From IMG/VR virus record IMGVR_UViG_3300006916_000417, positions 1 through 23,007 of that record: a stretch of 23,007 nt of DNA; one strand, written 5' to 3'. Below, in pieces: positions 4,796-12,064 of this stretch. The translations under genes were made by a program, and so were the position numbers. Position 1 is the stretch's first letter; each line of letters starts with the position of its first letter. Source of the stretch: a virus. The notes beneath the pieces are model-generated. The model was given only the letters and a program-made list of their open reading frames with translations. It was not told where the DNA came from and did no database searches.

Positions 4796-5212
4796 ATGAG
4801 TAGAGGTGGCAATTCACATCCAAACTCACTAAAGAACCTGCGCCCCTTCACTCGTGAAGGTGCGCGCGCGGGCCAAAAAAATTCGGTAATTGCGCGTAAA
4901 GCTAATAAAGAAGCGCGGGAAGCTTTAAAAGTAACGCTAAAAGATTGGCAAGCTTTAAAAGATGAAGTGAAAGACGATGCACCAGCAGCATTAGATGTAT
5001 TAAAAATAGCAATGACAAAAGCATTAGCTGCTGAAGATATGGATGAAGCAACAAGACTAGCAACAGTATTAGCTGAGTTTGAAGCACCAAAATTACAAAG
5101 ACAAGATATAACACAAGTCACTCAGACTTCTGATATGACCGACGAACAACTACAGAAAGCTTTAGAAGATATGGATCTTGAGTTTACTGTAGAACCTAAA
5201 AACTTTAACTAA
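4796..5212 (+). CDS. Possible terminase small subunit
   Basis: 138-residue protein with a basic N-terminus (RGGNSHPNSLKNLRPFT, then Arg/Lys-rich to about residue 45), a helical middle and an acidic C-terminus. Size, charge layout and place beside TerL fit a small terminase subunit, which recognises the packaging site, but no defining motif is seen. ATG 4796 has GGAG six bases upstream; an in-frame GTG at 4784 is less likely. The 5' part holds a GC-rich hairpin (4840-4865) in otherwise AT-rich DNA. Alternative: an unrelated DNA-binding or structural protein. Confidence 0.5.
   Translation: MSRGGNSHPNSLKNLRPFTREGARAGQKNSVIARKANKEAREALKVTLKDWQALKDEVKDDAPAALDVLKIAMTKALAAEDMDEATRLATVLAEFEAPKLQRQDITQVTQTSDMTDEQLQKALEDMDLEFTVEPKNFN
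4840..4865. repeat. GC-rich hairpin inside the putative small terminase gene
   Basis: GCGC (4840-4843) and CCTTCAC (4845-4851) pair with GTGAAGG (4854-4860) and GCGC (4862-4865), with one C/T mismatch and a 2-nt loop. A GCGCGCGGGCC run follows. It stands out in local composition. Packaging sites often lie in or near small-terminase genes, so this is a candidate pac/cos element (inference). Confidence 0.45.
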
Positions 5213-5234
5213 TGGAACCATATGAGGAATTAAT

Positions 5235-5552
5235 GTGGAAGATACGAAATCCTTACAAAAGGGTAGCAAGTACAATGAATATGACGAGGACGGAGACGGA
5301 ATTGTTACAGATGAAGAACTCAGGCATGTCAAAGAAATTAAGGAAGTCGAACATAATTTACGGAAACAACGTGCACAGAGACGAATGGCCACTTGGACAC
5401 TTATCGGAATGGGTGCGTTCACGGTGGTAATGTTTGTTTTACCTTTAGAAAGAATAGCTGCATTAGCCGATATTAGTAATTTATTTTATATTAGTGGCGC
5501 AGGTATAGTAGGCGCATACATGGGTACAACTGCTTATATGAGCAAAAAATAA
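5235..5552 (+). CDS. EF-hand protein with two membrane helices, holin candidate
   Basis: 105-residue protein. Residues 17-28 form a canonical calcium-binding EF-hand loop (DEDGDGIVTDEE, acids at positions 1, 3, 5 and 12). A charged helix follows (about 30-50), then two transmembrane segments (about 52-70 and 80-101). It starts at GTG 5235 with GAGGA upstream. An overlapping frame from ATG 5212 lacks a ribosome binding site and domain features. It lies just before an endolysin and after a wall hydrolase, so a holin role is likely. The calcium-binding loop on the soluble N-terminus could gate or tune membrane permeabilisation; that is inference. Similar EF-hand/two-helix proteins occur in marine phages. 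Confidence 0.8.
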   Translation: MEDTKSLQKGSKYNEYDEDGDGIVTDEELRHVKEIKEVEHNLRKQRAQRRMATWTLIGMGAFTVVMFVLPLERIAALADISNLFYISGAGIVGAYMGTTAYMSKK

Positions 5553-5563
5553 AAAGGAAAGTT

Positions 5564-6037
5564 ATGGCTTTTAAATTATCACAAAGATCGTTTCAGAAAC
5601 TAGTTGGCGTACACCCATATATGGATTCTGTTGTAAGGAAGGCTATTGAATTAACTAAAGTAGACTTTGGTGTTATATATGGTGTAAGAACCGTAGAAGA
5701 ACAAGAAAAGCTAGTAGCTGCTGGCAGATCACAAACTATGAAGAGTAAGCATTTAAAACAAGATGATGGCTATTGTCATGCTGTAGACTTAATGGCATAT
5801 GTAGACGGAGAACCTTGTTGGGAAATAAATGTGTATGATGATATATGTGATGCAATGAAAGAAGCAGCTAAAGCACAAAATATAGCTATTAAGTGGGGAG
5901 CTGCTTGGTCTGAAGGTGATATTAGAGACTATCCAGGCACTGCTGAAGAAGCTATGAATAAATACGTTGATCTAAGAAGATCACAAGGAAGACGCCCGTT
6001 TATAGATGGGCCACATTTTGAATTAATACTTGATTGA
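5564..6037 (+). CDS. Endolysin, M15-family L,D- or D,D-peptidase
   Basis: 157-residue zinc peptidase that cuts peptidoglycan peptide stems at lysis. Family marks are YGVRTVEEQ (about residues 39-47), SKH at 61-63, AVDL with Asp75, an IKWG region and GPHFEL with His141 near the end. H63, D75 and H141 are the likely zinc ligands. Compared with the short SxHxxGxAxD form, a few residues are inserted between H63 and D75 (KQDDGYC), as in several phage enzymes. There is no signal peptide, so it would be released by the EF-hand membrane protein encoded 11 bp upstream. ATG 5564 has AAAGGAAAG upstream. Confidence 0.9.
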   Translation: MAFKLSQRSFQKLVGVHPYMDSVVRKAIELTKVDFGVIYGVRTVEEQEKLVAAGRSQTMKSKHLKQDDGYCHAVDLMAYVDGEPCWEINVYDDICDAMKEAAKAQNIAIKWGAAWSEGDIRDYPGTAEEAMNKYVDLRRSQGRRPFIDGPHFELILD

Positions 6038-6056
6038 TTGAACCCAGGAGCGGATC

Positions 6057-6221
6057 ATGCCAGAAGATAAAACATATATTCAGCAATCTGTTGAACAAGA
6101 TATAAAAGACCAGAAAAAAGAAAAACATGAAGATCGTGTTTTACCAAAGCCTGGAGAATACGACGGAATAGATTTAGAAAGAGCAGCTAAGATATACTCT
6201 CCTATTGGAGGTAAATATTAA
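6057..6221 (+). CDS. Small hypothetical protein, 54 aa
   Basis: ATG 6057 has AGGAGCGG upstream. The 54-codon frame is highly charged (residues 1-27 rich in Asp, Glu, Lys, Gln) with a C-terminal segment LERAAKIYSPIGGKY. Its stop shares bases with the portal start (TAATG), which indicates translational coupling. No family is recognised; the position suggests a minor head or portal-associated protein. Confidence 0.75.
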   Translation: MPEDKTYIQQSVEQDIKDQKKEKHEDRVLPKPGEYDGIDLERAAKIYSPIGGKY

Positions 6222-8380
6222 TGGCACAAAGTTACGGTTATAAAGAACCAGTAACTGATGAACAGCTTATTAATATGATAGAGCAGGGTGTTCAAAGTAG
6301 TACTGGTGATTTTTTAAATAGTTCTGATCTTGCAAGAGAAAGACTGAAATCAACATATGAATATGCTGGCGTGGCGGCTGATCATCTATCACCACAAGGA
6401 GTTTCATCAATAGTTGATACTTCTACAACAGAGGTTATTGAGGCTTATACTGCTATACTTTCTGATTTATTTTTATCTAATCATAGGTTAGCTAGGTTTG
6501 TGCCTTATGATGATAGTCCAGGAGCTTTTAAAGCTGCAAGAGACGCAAGTGATGTAGTAAACTACTGTATATTTAAAAAGAATAATGGCTGGGAGTTTTT
6601 ATCTAGCTGGATTAAATGTTCTTTGCTATGGAAAAATGCAGTATGTAGATGGGATTACATAGAAGATTATGATTATGTGTTTGAGGATTACGAAGAAGTA
6701 ACTCAAATGAAGCTTGACGAAATTTTATCTGATAGTACTGCAGAGGTAATTGGTGAATTAAAATACCAAAACAGAACTACTAGTATGGATAACGAAGTAA
6801 ACAACGTTGAGCTAGTATATAAAGACGTACGAATAAGAAAGAAGATAGATAAGTCTAGAGTTAAGTTGGAGTTAGTTCCACCTGAAAACTTTAGAATATC
6901 AAGAGATGCTACAGAAATAGAAGATGCTCAGTTTGTAGGTATACAGACTCAGATGACTAGATCTGAAATAAGAAAATATTATCCTGACGTAGTTGATGAT
7001 ATTGATTTTGATAATATGCACGATACTTCATGGTTAGGTTCTGCAAAATACTCACAAGATGTAGCAGCTAGAAAAGCTGTAACAGGACAAGAGTATTGGC
7101 AAGGATCTGTTGAACAACATGAAGTACCGTTAGAAGCAAACATAAATGTGAATGTAACTGAATGCTGGATTGAAGTAGACAGAGACGGAGATGGCATTGC
7201 TGAACTAAAGCACATAATGACTATTGGTAACCACATTGTTTATGAAAACGATGTAGAAGAAATACCACTAGCATCTATTGTGCCTATTGATATACCGTTT
7301 GAATTTTATGGTTTGTCAATGGCAGACTTTACAAGAAGCTCAACATTAGCTTCTACAGCAATACTAAGAGGTTTTGTAGAAAATACATATCTTACAAACT
7401 ATGCTCCTAAGTTAGCGGATCCTAATATAGTTGATTTTTCTGCTTTACAAAATATGAAGCCAAAGCAGATAATACCTACTAATGGTAATCCACAAGCTGC
7501 AGTTTCTACTTTACCACCTGAAACTATATCTACTGGTACTGTGCCTTTACTAGAGCATTTGCAAACTATTAAAGAGCAAGCAACTGGTATGAGTAAGACT
7601 GTACAAGGTCTTAATGACACATTGTACGTTTCAGGAAATTCAGAACAAAAGTTCGCCGCTGTCCAATCAGCAGCCCAGAAGCGTATTCAACATATTGCGC
7701 GGCGTTTTGCGGAAACAGGATTTAAGCGGTTGATTGCTGGAGTCTACGAAACTATGCACAAGAGCATGAAGCGTAAAGTTTCATATAGCATGGATGGTGT
7801 ATATAAAACCGTAGATATGAACGCACTTCCATCTAAGATGGACGTTGAAATTCTTCTTGATATAGGAGAAAATAGTAATAGTAACAAGTTACAAAAATTA
7901 CAAAAAATAGGTGCAGAAGTTCTTCCAGCTCTTAATAATAATGGTGCAGGTATAGTTATACGACCTGAAGCACCAGCTGTTTTAGCAACTCAAATAATAG
8001 AATCCATGAATATGGATAGTAACGATTTCTTAGAAGATTACAATACTGAAGAGTTTAGACAACGAGCAATGGAGTCTGTTGAAAAGCAAACAAAAGACGC
8101 TGAACTAGCAAAGCAGCTTGAGCAACAAAGAGCTGCTGCTGAAGTTGACTTACAATCAGCAAATGTACAGTATACTAGAGCTCAAGCTAAAAATACAATG
8201 GACGATAATGCTAGACAATTAGCAGTCTCTATTGATAAACATTTTCAAGAATGGGCAGATTTAAATATTAAAGCTGTCAAAGAAGGAACGCAAGTGCCAC
8301 AACATCCTTCTTATAACGAAATATTAATGATGGCACAACAAATATTAGGAGGACGCCCAAATGGGAACAGTAACAATTAA
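6221..8380 (+). CDS. Portal protein (P22-like)
   Basis: 719-residue portal, the ring at one head vertex through which DNA enters and leaves and on which the tail is built. Length, position after the terminase and the sequence fit the P22/SU10-type portals of podoviruses: an early segment with TTEVIEAYTAILSDL (about residues 70-84), a central VPPENFRISRDA (about 220), then PIDIPFEFYGLSMADF (about 353-368). The tail-end part is helical and Gln/Ala-rich (about 615-660), like the barrel of long portals. GGAGGT lies nine bases before the ATG. Confidence 0.9.
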   Translation: MAQSYGYKEPVTDEQLINMIEQGVQSSTGDFLNSSDLARERLKSTYEYAGVAADHLSPQGVSSIVDTSTTEVIEAYTAILSDLFLSNHRLARFVPYDDSPGAFKAARDASDVVNYCIFKKNNGWEFLSSWIKCSLLWKNAVCRWDYIEDYDYVFEDYEEVTQMKLDEILSDSTAEVIGELKYQNRTTSMDNEVNNVELVYKDVRIRKKIDKSRVKLELVPPENFRISRDATEIEDAQFVGIQTQMTRSEIRKYYPDVVDDIDFDNMHDTSWLGSAKYSQDVAARKAVTGQEYWQGSVEQHEVPLEANINVNVTECWIEVDRDGDGIAELKHIMTIGNHIVYENDVEEIPLASIVPIDIPFEFYGLSMADFTRSSTLASTAILRGFVENTYLTNYAPKLADPNIVDFSALQNMKPKQIIPTNGNPQAAVSTLPPETISTGTVPLLEHLQTIKEQATGMSKTVQGLNDTLYVSGNSEQKFAAVQSAAQKRIQHIARRFAETGFKRLIAGVYETMHKSMKRKVSYSMDGVYKTVDMNALPSKMDVEILLDIGENSNSNKLQKLQKIGAEVLPALNNNGAGIVIRPEAPAVLATQIIESMNMDSNDFLEDYNTEEFRQRAMESVEKQTKDAELAKQLEQQRAAAEVDLQSANVQYTRAQAKNTMDDNARQLAVSIDKHFQEWADLNIKAVKEGTQVPQHPSYNEILMMAQQILGGRPNGNSNN

Positions 8381-8657
8381 TGCTTCAGGCGTTGGCGCAG
8401 CTCAGTCAGGAACAGTAACTACTGCTGGCGGATCTGGTGGAGGTATTATTATGGTAACAAACCATAGTGATGCTACAATAACGTTTGATGTGGCGACTGC
8501 TGGTACAGTAGTGCAATCAGATTTAACAATAGGGCCTAAGGACTACCAAATAGTCACAGGTCTTAACAATGGTGCACAAACCTTGGTGAACTTAAAAACT
8601 TCTCATGGTACTGCTGCACAAGTTAACGAAGTAGTGTACAATACACTAGTAACCTAA
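8361..8657 (+). CDS. Hypothetical small structural protein, 98 aa
   Basis: 98-residue protein rich in Gly, Thr, Val and Ala, with a predicted all-beta character and no charged clusters. The start lies 20 nt inside the portal gene, with AGGAGG upstream. No family is recognised. Its beta-rich composition and location between portal and scaffold genes suggest a virion component such as a decoration or neck protein. Its weak resemblance in style to the 115-residue protein at 16641 is not strong enough to claim homology. Confidence 0.75.
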   Translation: MGTVTINASGVGAAQSGTVTTAGGSGGGIIMVTNHSDATITFDVATAGTVVQSDLTIGPKDYQIVTGLNNGAQTLVNLKTSHGTAAQVNEVVYNTLVT

Positions 8658-8735
8658 ATGAATAAGGAAGCTATGATAACGCATACTGTTATGGTTATCG
8701 GACTTTGCTTATTCATTTATTATCTTGCTTTTTAA
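8658..8735 (+). CDS. Membrane micropeptide, 25 aa (or 20 aa from ATG 8673)
   Basis: A 25-codon frame starts directly after the previous stop. The inner ATG at 8673 has AAGGA upstream and would give a 20-residue peptide, MITHTVMVIGLCLFIYYLAF, which is essentially one transmembrane helix. It ends just before the ribosome binding site of the Hsp20 gene. It fills an otherwise empty gap exactly and resembles in design the micropeptide at 2352. Expression is unproven. Confidence 0.45.
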   Translation: MNKEAMITHTVMVIGLCLFIYYLAF

Positions 8736-8745
8736 GGAGAAACAA

Positions 8746-9165
8746 ATGAATAGACATTTAGAAATTATAGATTGGTTTAATAATTACACACCTTATACTA
8801 TTGGCTTTGATAGATTGGTGGAACGATTAGCCGCAAATACTAACACGGATACTTATCCTCCGTTTAATATTATAAAGGAGGACGCAGAAAACTTTAAGAT
8901 AGAAATGGCTGTAGCTGGCTTTGAAAAATCTGAAATAGATATTACAGTAGCTGACGGTATGCTATCAATTAAATCTGCAAAAGAGAATAAAAACGATGAT
9001 GATAAACTTTACAGAGGTATTTCTTACAGAAAGTTTAATAAAAAGTTTACGCTAGCTGAAGATGTAATCGTAAAAGACGCATCACTAATCTGCGGATTAT
9101 TAACTATTAAACTAGAAAAAATACTTCCTGAAGAGAAGAAACCTAGGACTATTAAAATAAACTAA
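8746..9165 (+). CDS. Small heat-shock protein, Hsp20/alpha-crystallin family
   Basis: 139-residue ATP-independent holdase chaperone. The alpha-crystallin domain spans about residues 38-130 with the signature GLLTIKLEKILPEE (117-130), and a C-terminal IKI (136-138) matches the I-x-I oligomerisation motif. ATG 8746 follows AAGGAG; a TTG at 8725 in frame overlaps the upstream micropeptide and is less likely. Hsp20 genes are known in marine cyanophages. Here it sits between portal and scaffold genes, suggesting help in folding or assembly of capsid proteins or protection of host proteins late in infection. Confidence 0.9.
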   Translation: MNRHLEIIDWFNNYTPYTIGFDRLVERLAANTNTDTYPPFNIIKEDAENFKIEMAVAGFEKSEIDITVADGMLSIKSAKENKNDDDKLYRGISYRKFNKKFTLAEDVIVKDASLICGLLTIKLEKILPEEKKPRTIKIN

Positions 9166-9173
9166 GGATTATT

Positions 9174-9512
9174 ATGGACCAGTATAAGAAAGCAGCCGAG
9201 ACGAGGCTAAATAATTCTGCGTCCCATGGAAATCATAAAGTTCACCCGGAAGAACTAGCACGAAGAGCCCACACCCGTGGGCACTTTGCAGCTAAAGAAC
9301 GAGATGAGTTTTTTGATCAAGTCTATGGTGATATACTAGTAGAATATTTTATGCAATGGTTAAAAACCGAGCCTCACGAAACTAAGTCTCGAGAGTTTTT
9401 ATATGCATCTGCTATGGCGCTAGGTAGTGTCAAAGAGAAGATGATTGCTTTCGAAACTTATGGAAAAAACATACCACACATGAAGGAGAATAGTAGTGAG
9501 GGAGATAAATAA
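9174..9512 (+). CDS. Hypothetical protein, 112 aa
   Basis: 112-residue soluble protein with several His residues in the N-terminal third (HGNHKVHPEELARRAHTRGH) and a helical, acidic remainder. AAGGA precedes the ATG. No family is recognised. It lies between Hsp20 and scaffold-like genes; the next gene's GTG start overlaps its 3' end by 17 nt. The His cluster could bind metal. Confidence 0.7.
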   Translation: MDQYKKAAETRLNNSASHGNHKVHPEELARRAHTRGHFAAKERDEFFDQVYGDILVEYFMQWLKTEPHETKSREFLYASAMALGSVKEKMIAFETYGKNIPHMKENSSEGDK

Positions 9513-9696
9513 ATCGGAATTATTGTATAATATCGATAATATGATAAATACATTAGAGTATGATTCAATGCGATCACCAGGTAAATGTAAAATAAATGCA
9601 AGTTTATTAGTTAACCTGTATGCTCTTAAAGATGTATATTTAAAGGAATTAAAGAATTCAAAAGCAGCCCCTAAAAAGGAGGTAGCAAATGGATAA
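9496..9696 (+). CDS. Hypothetical protein, 66 aa, GTG start
   Basis: 66-residue small helical protein starting at GTG 9496, with AAGGAG inside the preceding gene seven bases away. The stop overlaps the scaffold-like gene by 8 nt. No family is recognised. Tight overlap on both sides supports a real, translationally coupled gene. Confidence 0.65.
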   Translation: MREINKSELLYNIDNMINTLEYDSMRSPGKCKINASLLVNLYALKDVYLKELKNSKAAPKKEVANG

Positions 9697-10798
9697 CAAT
9701 ACAGAAGCGCAAGTGGACTCTACCCAACAGGATGACTCCCAAGCCGATGTAGGTCGAACAGAGGAACAGTTGCTGGCTGACATTGTTCGTAATTCGGATT
9801 TTGTTTCGAATGACGAGGAATCTCTACCCGAAGAGCAAGTACCTGAGTTAGACCCGGAAAAATCAGATTCAGAGACCCAAGAGTCTGAGGAAGCCGTTAG
9901 TGAAGAAGTTGAAGAAGAGGTTCAAACAGAAGGTGAAGAAGTTCCAGTTGAGGATGCTGCGACTGCCGCTACCCAACAATCTGAAATTTACTCGCAAGAT
10001 GATTTGGACTTAGATGCTAAAGTTTCTGTCAAAATTGATGGACAAGAAACTGAAATATCTTTTGGTGATCTTATTAAAGGTTACTCTACTGAACAATCTC
10101 TTTCTAATAAGGGTCGAGAGCTTGGAGATGCTAGGAAAAAACTCGAAGCAGAATTTCAAAGTAAACTAACAGAGCTTGACAATATGTCTAAAGCAAGTGT
10201 AGCTGTACTTTATTCTCAAGAGAAAGCCAAAGCAGATCAATATCATGAGCTTGAAAAAAAGATCACTGAAGCACGTACAAGTGGTGATACTTACAATTTA
10301 ACTGAATTAAAAGATCAACGCGAACAAGCACAAAAGGAGTATTGGGAAGCCAGACAACAACGTGAGGGTTTAGGACAGGCTGTTCAAAAAAGCCAAGAAG
10401 AACAATTACAAAAGGAATGGCAAGCTTCAATATCTCATTTTAATGAAACAATACCGACGTTAATACCTGGATATGATGAAAGCAAAGCGAAACAAATTCG
10501 TGAGTTTGCATTAGCTGAAGGTATATCTGAAGATGTTTTAAATATGGTAGTTGACCCAACTATTGTAAAGTTTGTTGATGATTACAGACAGTTAAAACAA
10601 GGCGTTACTAAAGGCGCTGTAAAACGTAAAGCATTACCTGCTAAAAAAGCCCCAGTTAAAAAAGCTAAGACTGTTACACAACAGAAATCTGATGCTAAAC
10701 AAGTACTGAGGTCTAAAGTGCTAAGCGGTGAAGGTAATTCAAGTGATGAAAAAGATTTTTTAAGGGCTATGGCTGAGCGATCTCTGGGTAATATTTAA
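9689..10798 (+). CDS. Capsid assembly scaffold-like protein
   Basis: 369-residue protein placed directly before the major capsid gene, the usual position of a scaffold. The first about 105 residues are extremely acidic (Asp/Glu/Gln). A helical, probably coiled-coil region spans about 140-240. A lysine/alanine-rich basic stretch lies near 305-335, followed by a short helical end. Acidic N-terminus, coiled coil and basic C-terminal capsid-binding region fit internal scaffolds that guide prohead assembly and then leave. AAAAAGGAGGT gives a strong start. The alternative, an inner virion protein, cannot be excluded. Confidence 0.75.
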   Translation: MDNNTEAQVDSTQQDDSQADVGRTEEQLLADIVRNSDFVSNDEESLPEEQVPELDPEKSDSETQESEEAVSEEVEEEVQTEGEEVPVEDAATAATQQSEIYSQDDLDLDAKVSVKIDGQETEISFGDLIKGYSTEQSLSNKGRELGDARKKLEAEFQSKLTELDNMSKASVAVLYSQEKAKADQYHELEKKITEARTSGDTYNLTELKDQREQAQKEYWEARQQREGLGQAVQKSQEEQLQKEWQASISHFNETIPTLIPGYDESKAKQIREFALAEGISEDVLNMVVDPTIVKFVDDYRQLKQGVTKGAVKRKALPAKKAPVKKAKTVTQQKSDAKQVLRSKVLSGEGNSSDEKDFLRAMAERSLGNI

Positions 10799-10829
10799 TA
10801 TTAACTCAATGCCTTGGAGGTAACTACTT

Positions 10830-12011
10830 ATGGCTAATACACTCGGTGTACGTGGTACAGGCGGACCAGCAGGTCCAGCGCGTGCTACAAACAAGGACGT
10901 CTCTGAAAGAGAGGATCTTGCTAATTTTATTACAATGATAACAAGGGACGAAACTCCCTTTACAGCATCTATCGGTAAAACTAAAGCTACTGCTATTTAT
11001 CATGAATGGCAGACTGATGAGCTCGAAGCTCCTGGTAACTCACGAATTGGTGAGGGTACTGATTGGATCGCTCCAACTGCTGATGGTTCTGGTGGTACAG
11101 GTGCAACACCTGCTACTGGTGCTAAGTTCGCAGTCTCTGGTCCTAACAGAACCAGACTAGGTAACTATACACAGATCAATGGTAAAACTATTGCTGTGTC
11201 AGGAACTAGACGAGCTGTCGATCAGGCTGGTGTAGCTGATGAATACGCATATCAACTTAAAAAGCGTGGTACTGAACTACGACGTGACGTTGAGTTTGAT
11301 ATGATTCATGCTCATAACATCTCAAATGCTGTAGGTTCGCAAAACGCTAACTCACGTTCTGCGGGTGGATATTCATCATTTATTAACAGTACAGCTACTT
11401 GTAACTATGTAGGGCAATGGGAAGCTCCTTCTGCTGCTACTACAGGTGCAGGTAACGATAATGAAGGTACTGCTATTCCTCGATCTAGCGTTAACGTATC
11501 TTCTTCTGCAGCTCCAAATAGAGGTTCTTTAACATTATCTGATATTGATCAGGTTATGCAGAAAATCTATGAGGAAGGTGGTAAAGCTACTAAAGTTATG
11601 GTTTCACCAAAAATCCGTAGAGATTTCTCTGATTTAATGGTATCTGATACCGGGGTTAAGCGAGAAATCGGTGACAGTGGTAAACTACGACAATCTGTCG
11701 ATGTATACATGTCTGACTTTGGTGACATCATGGTTGTGCCTAACTATATCATGGGATTATCTAACTCTCATGCTGCTATCTTAGGTGATGGCCACGCATC
11801 TAACTATTTCACAAGCAGTGGAATTCCAGATATGGCTGACTTTGCAGCTTACATCTATGATCCAATGTGGTTCTCAACAGCTTACCTACGATCTCTACAA
11901 GAGGTTGACGTAGGACAAAAGGGTGACTCAACTGTCGGAATGATGGTTGAAGAGTGCACTCTTGAAGTGCGTAACCCAAAAGGTTGCGGAGCTATTTACG
12001 GTCTTGCATAA
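10830..12011 (+). CDS. Major capsid protein, SU10-like (DUF5309-type)
   Basis: 393-residue capsid protein, expected to have the HK97 fold. The N-terminal part (DLANFITMITRDETPFTASIG, about residues 30-50) and the KTKATAIYHEWQTDEL segment are typical of the DUF5309/SU10 capsid family, which is found in podoviruses such as the phiEco32/SU10 group. No N-terminal pro-region is visible. GGAGGT lies nine bases upstream and a strong terminator follows the stop. Codon use is less AT-biased than in neighbouring genes, as expected for the most abundant late protein. Confidence 0.9.
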   Translation: MANTLGVRGTGGPAGPARATNKDVSEREDLANFITMITRDETPFTASIGKTKATAIYHEWQTDELEAPGNSRIGEGTDWIAPTADGSGGTGATPATGAKFAVSGPNRTRLGNYTQINGKTIAVSGTRRAVDQAGVADEYAYQLKKRGTELRRDVEFDMIHAHNISNAVGSQNANSRSAGGYSSFINSTATCNYVGQWEAPSAATTGAGNDNEGTAIPRSSVNVSSSAAPNRGSLTLSDIDQVMQKIYEEGGKATKVMVSPKIRRDFSDLMVSDTGVKREIGDSGKLRQSVDVYMSDFGDIMVVPNYIMGLSNSHAAILGDGHASNYFTSSGIPDMADFAAYIYDPMWFSTAYLRSLQEVDVGQKGDSTVGMMVEECTLEVRNPKGCGAIYGLA

Positions 12012-12018
12012 GACTTTT

Positions 12019-12051
12019 TTGGGGAGGTTTAATCGCCTCCCCAATTTTTTT
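12019..12051 (+). terminator. Intrinsic terminator after the major capsid gene
   Basis: TTGGGGAGG pairs with CCTCCCCAA (9 bp) around an 8-nt loop, followed by seven T. It lies just after the capsid stop and would limit transcription into the tail genes. Confidence 0.9.
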
Positions 12052-12064
12052 GATGAGGTAAGCT

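Noticed and set aside
4762-5121. Leftward 119-codon frame opposite the putative small terminase gene
   Set aside because: Antisense shadow in a region with a rightward promoter and ribosome binding site; Ser/Ala-rich low-complexity product.
5212-5430. 72-codon frame overlapping the EF-hand gene
   Set aside because: No ribosome binding site, no domain features, and the GTG-start EF-hand frame in the same DNA is clearly coding.
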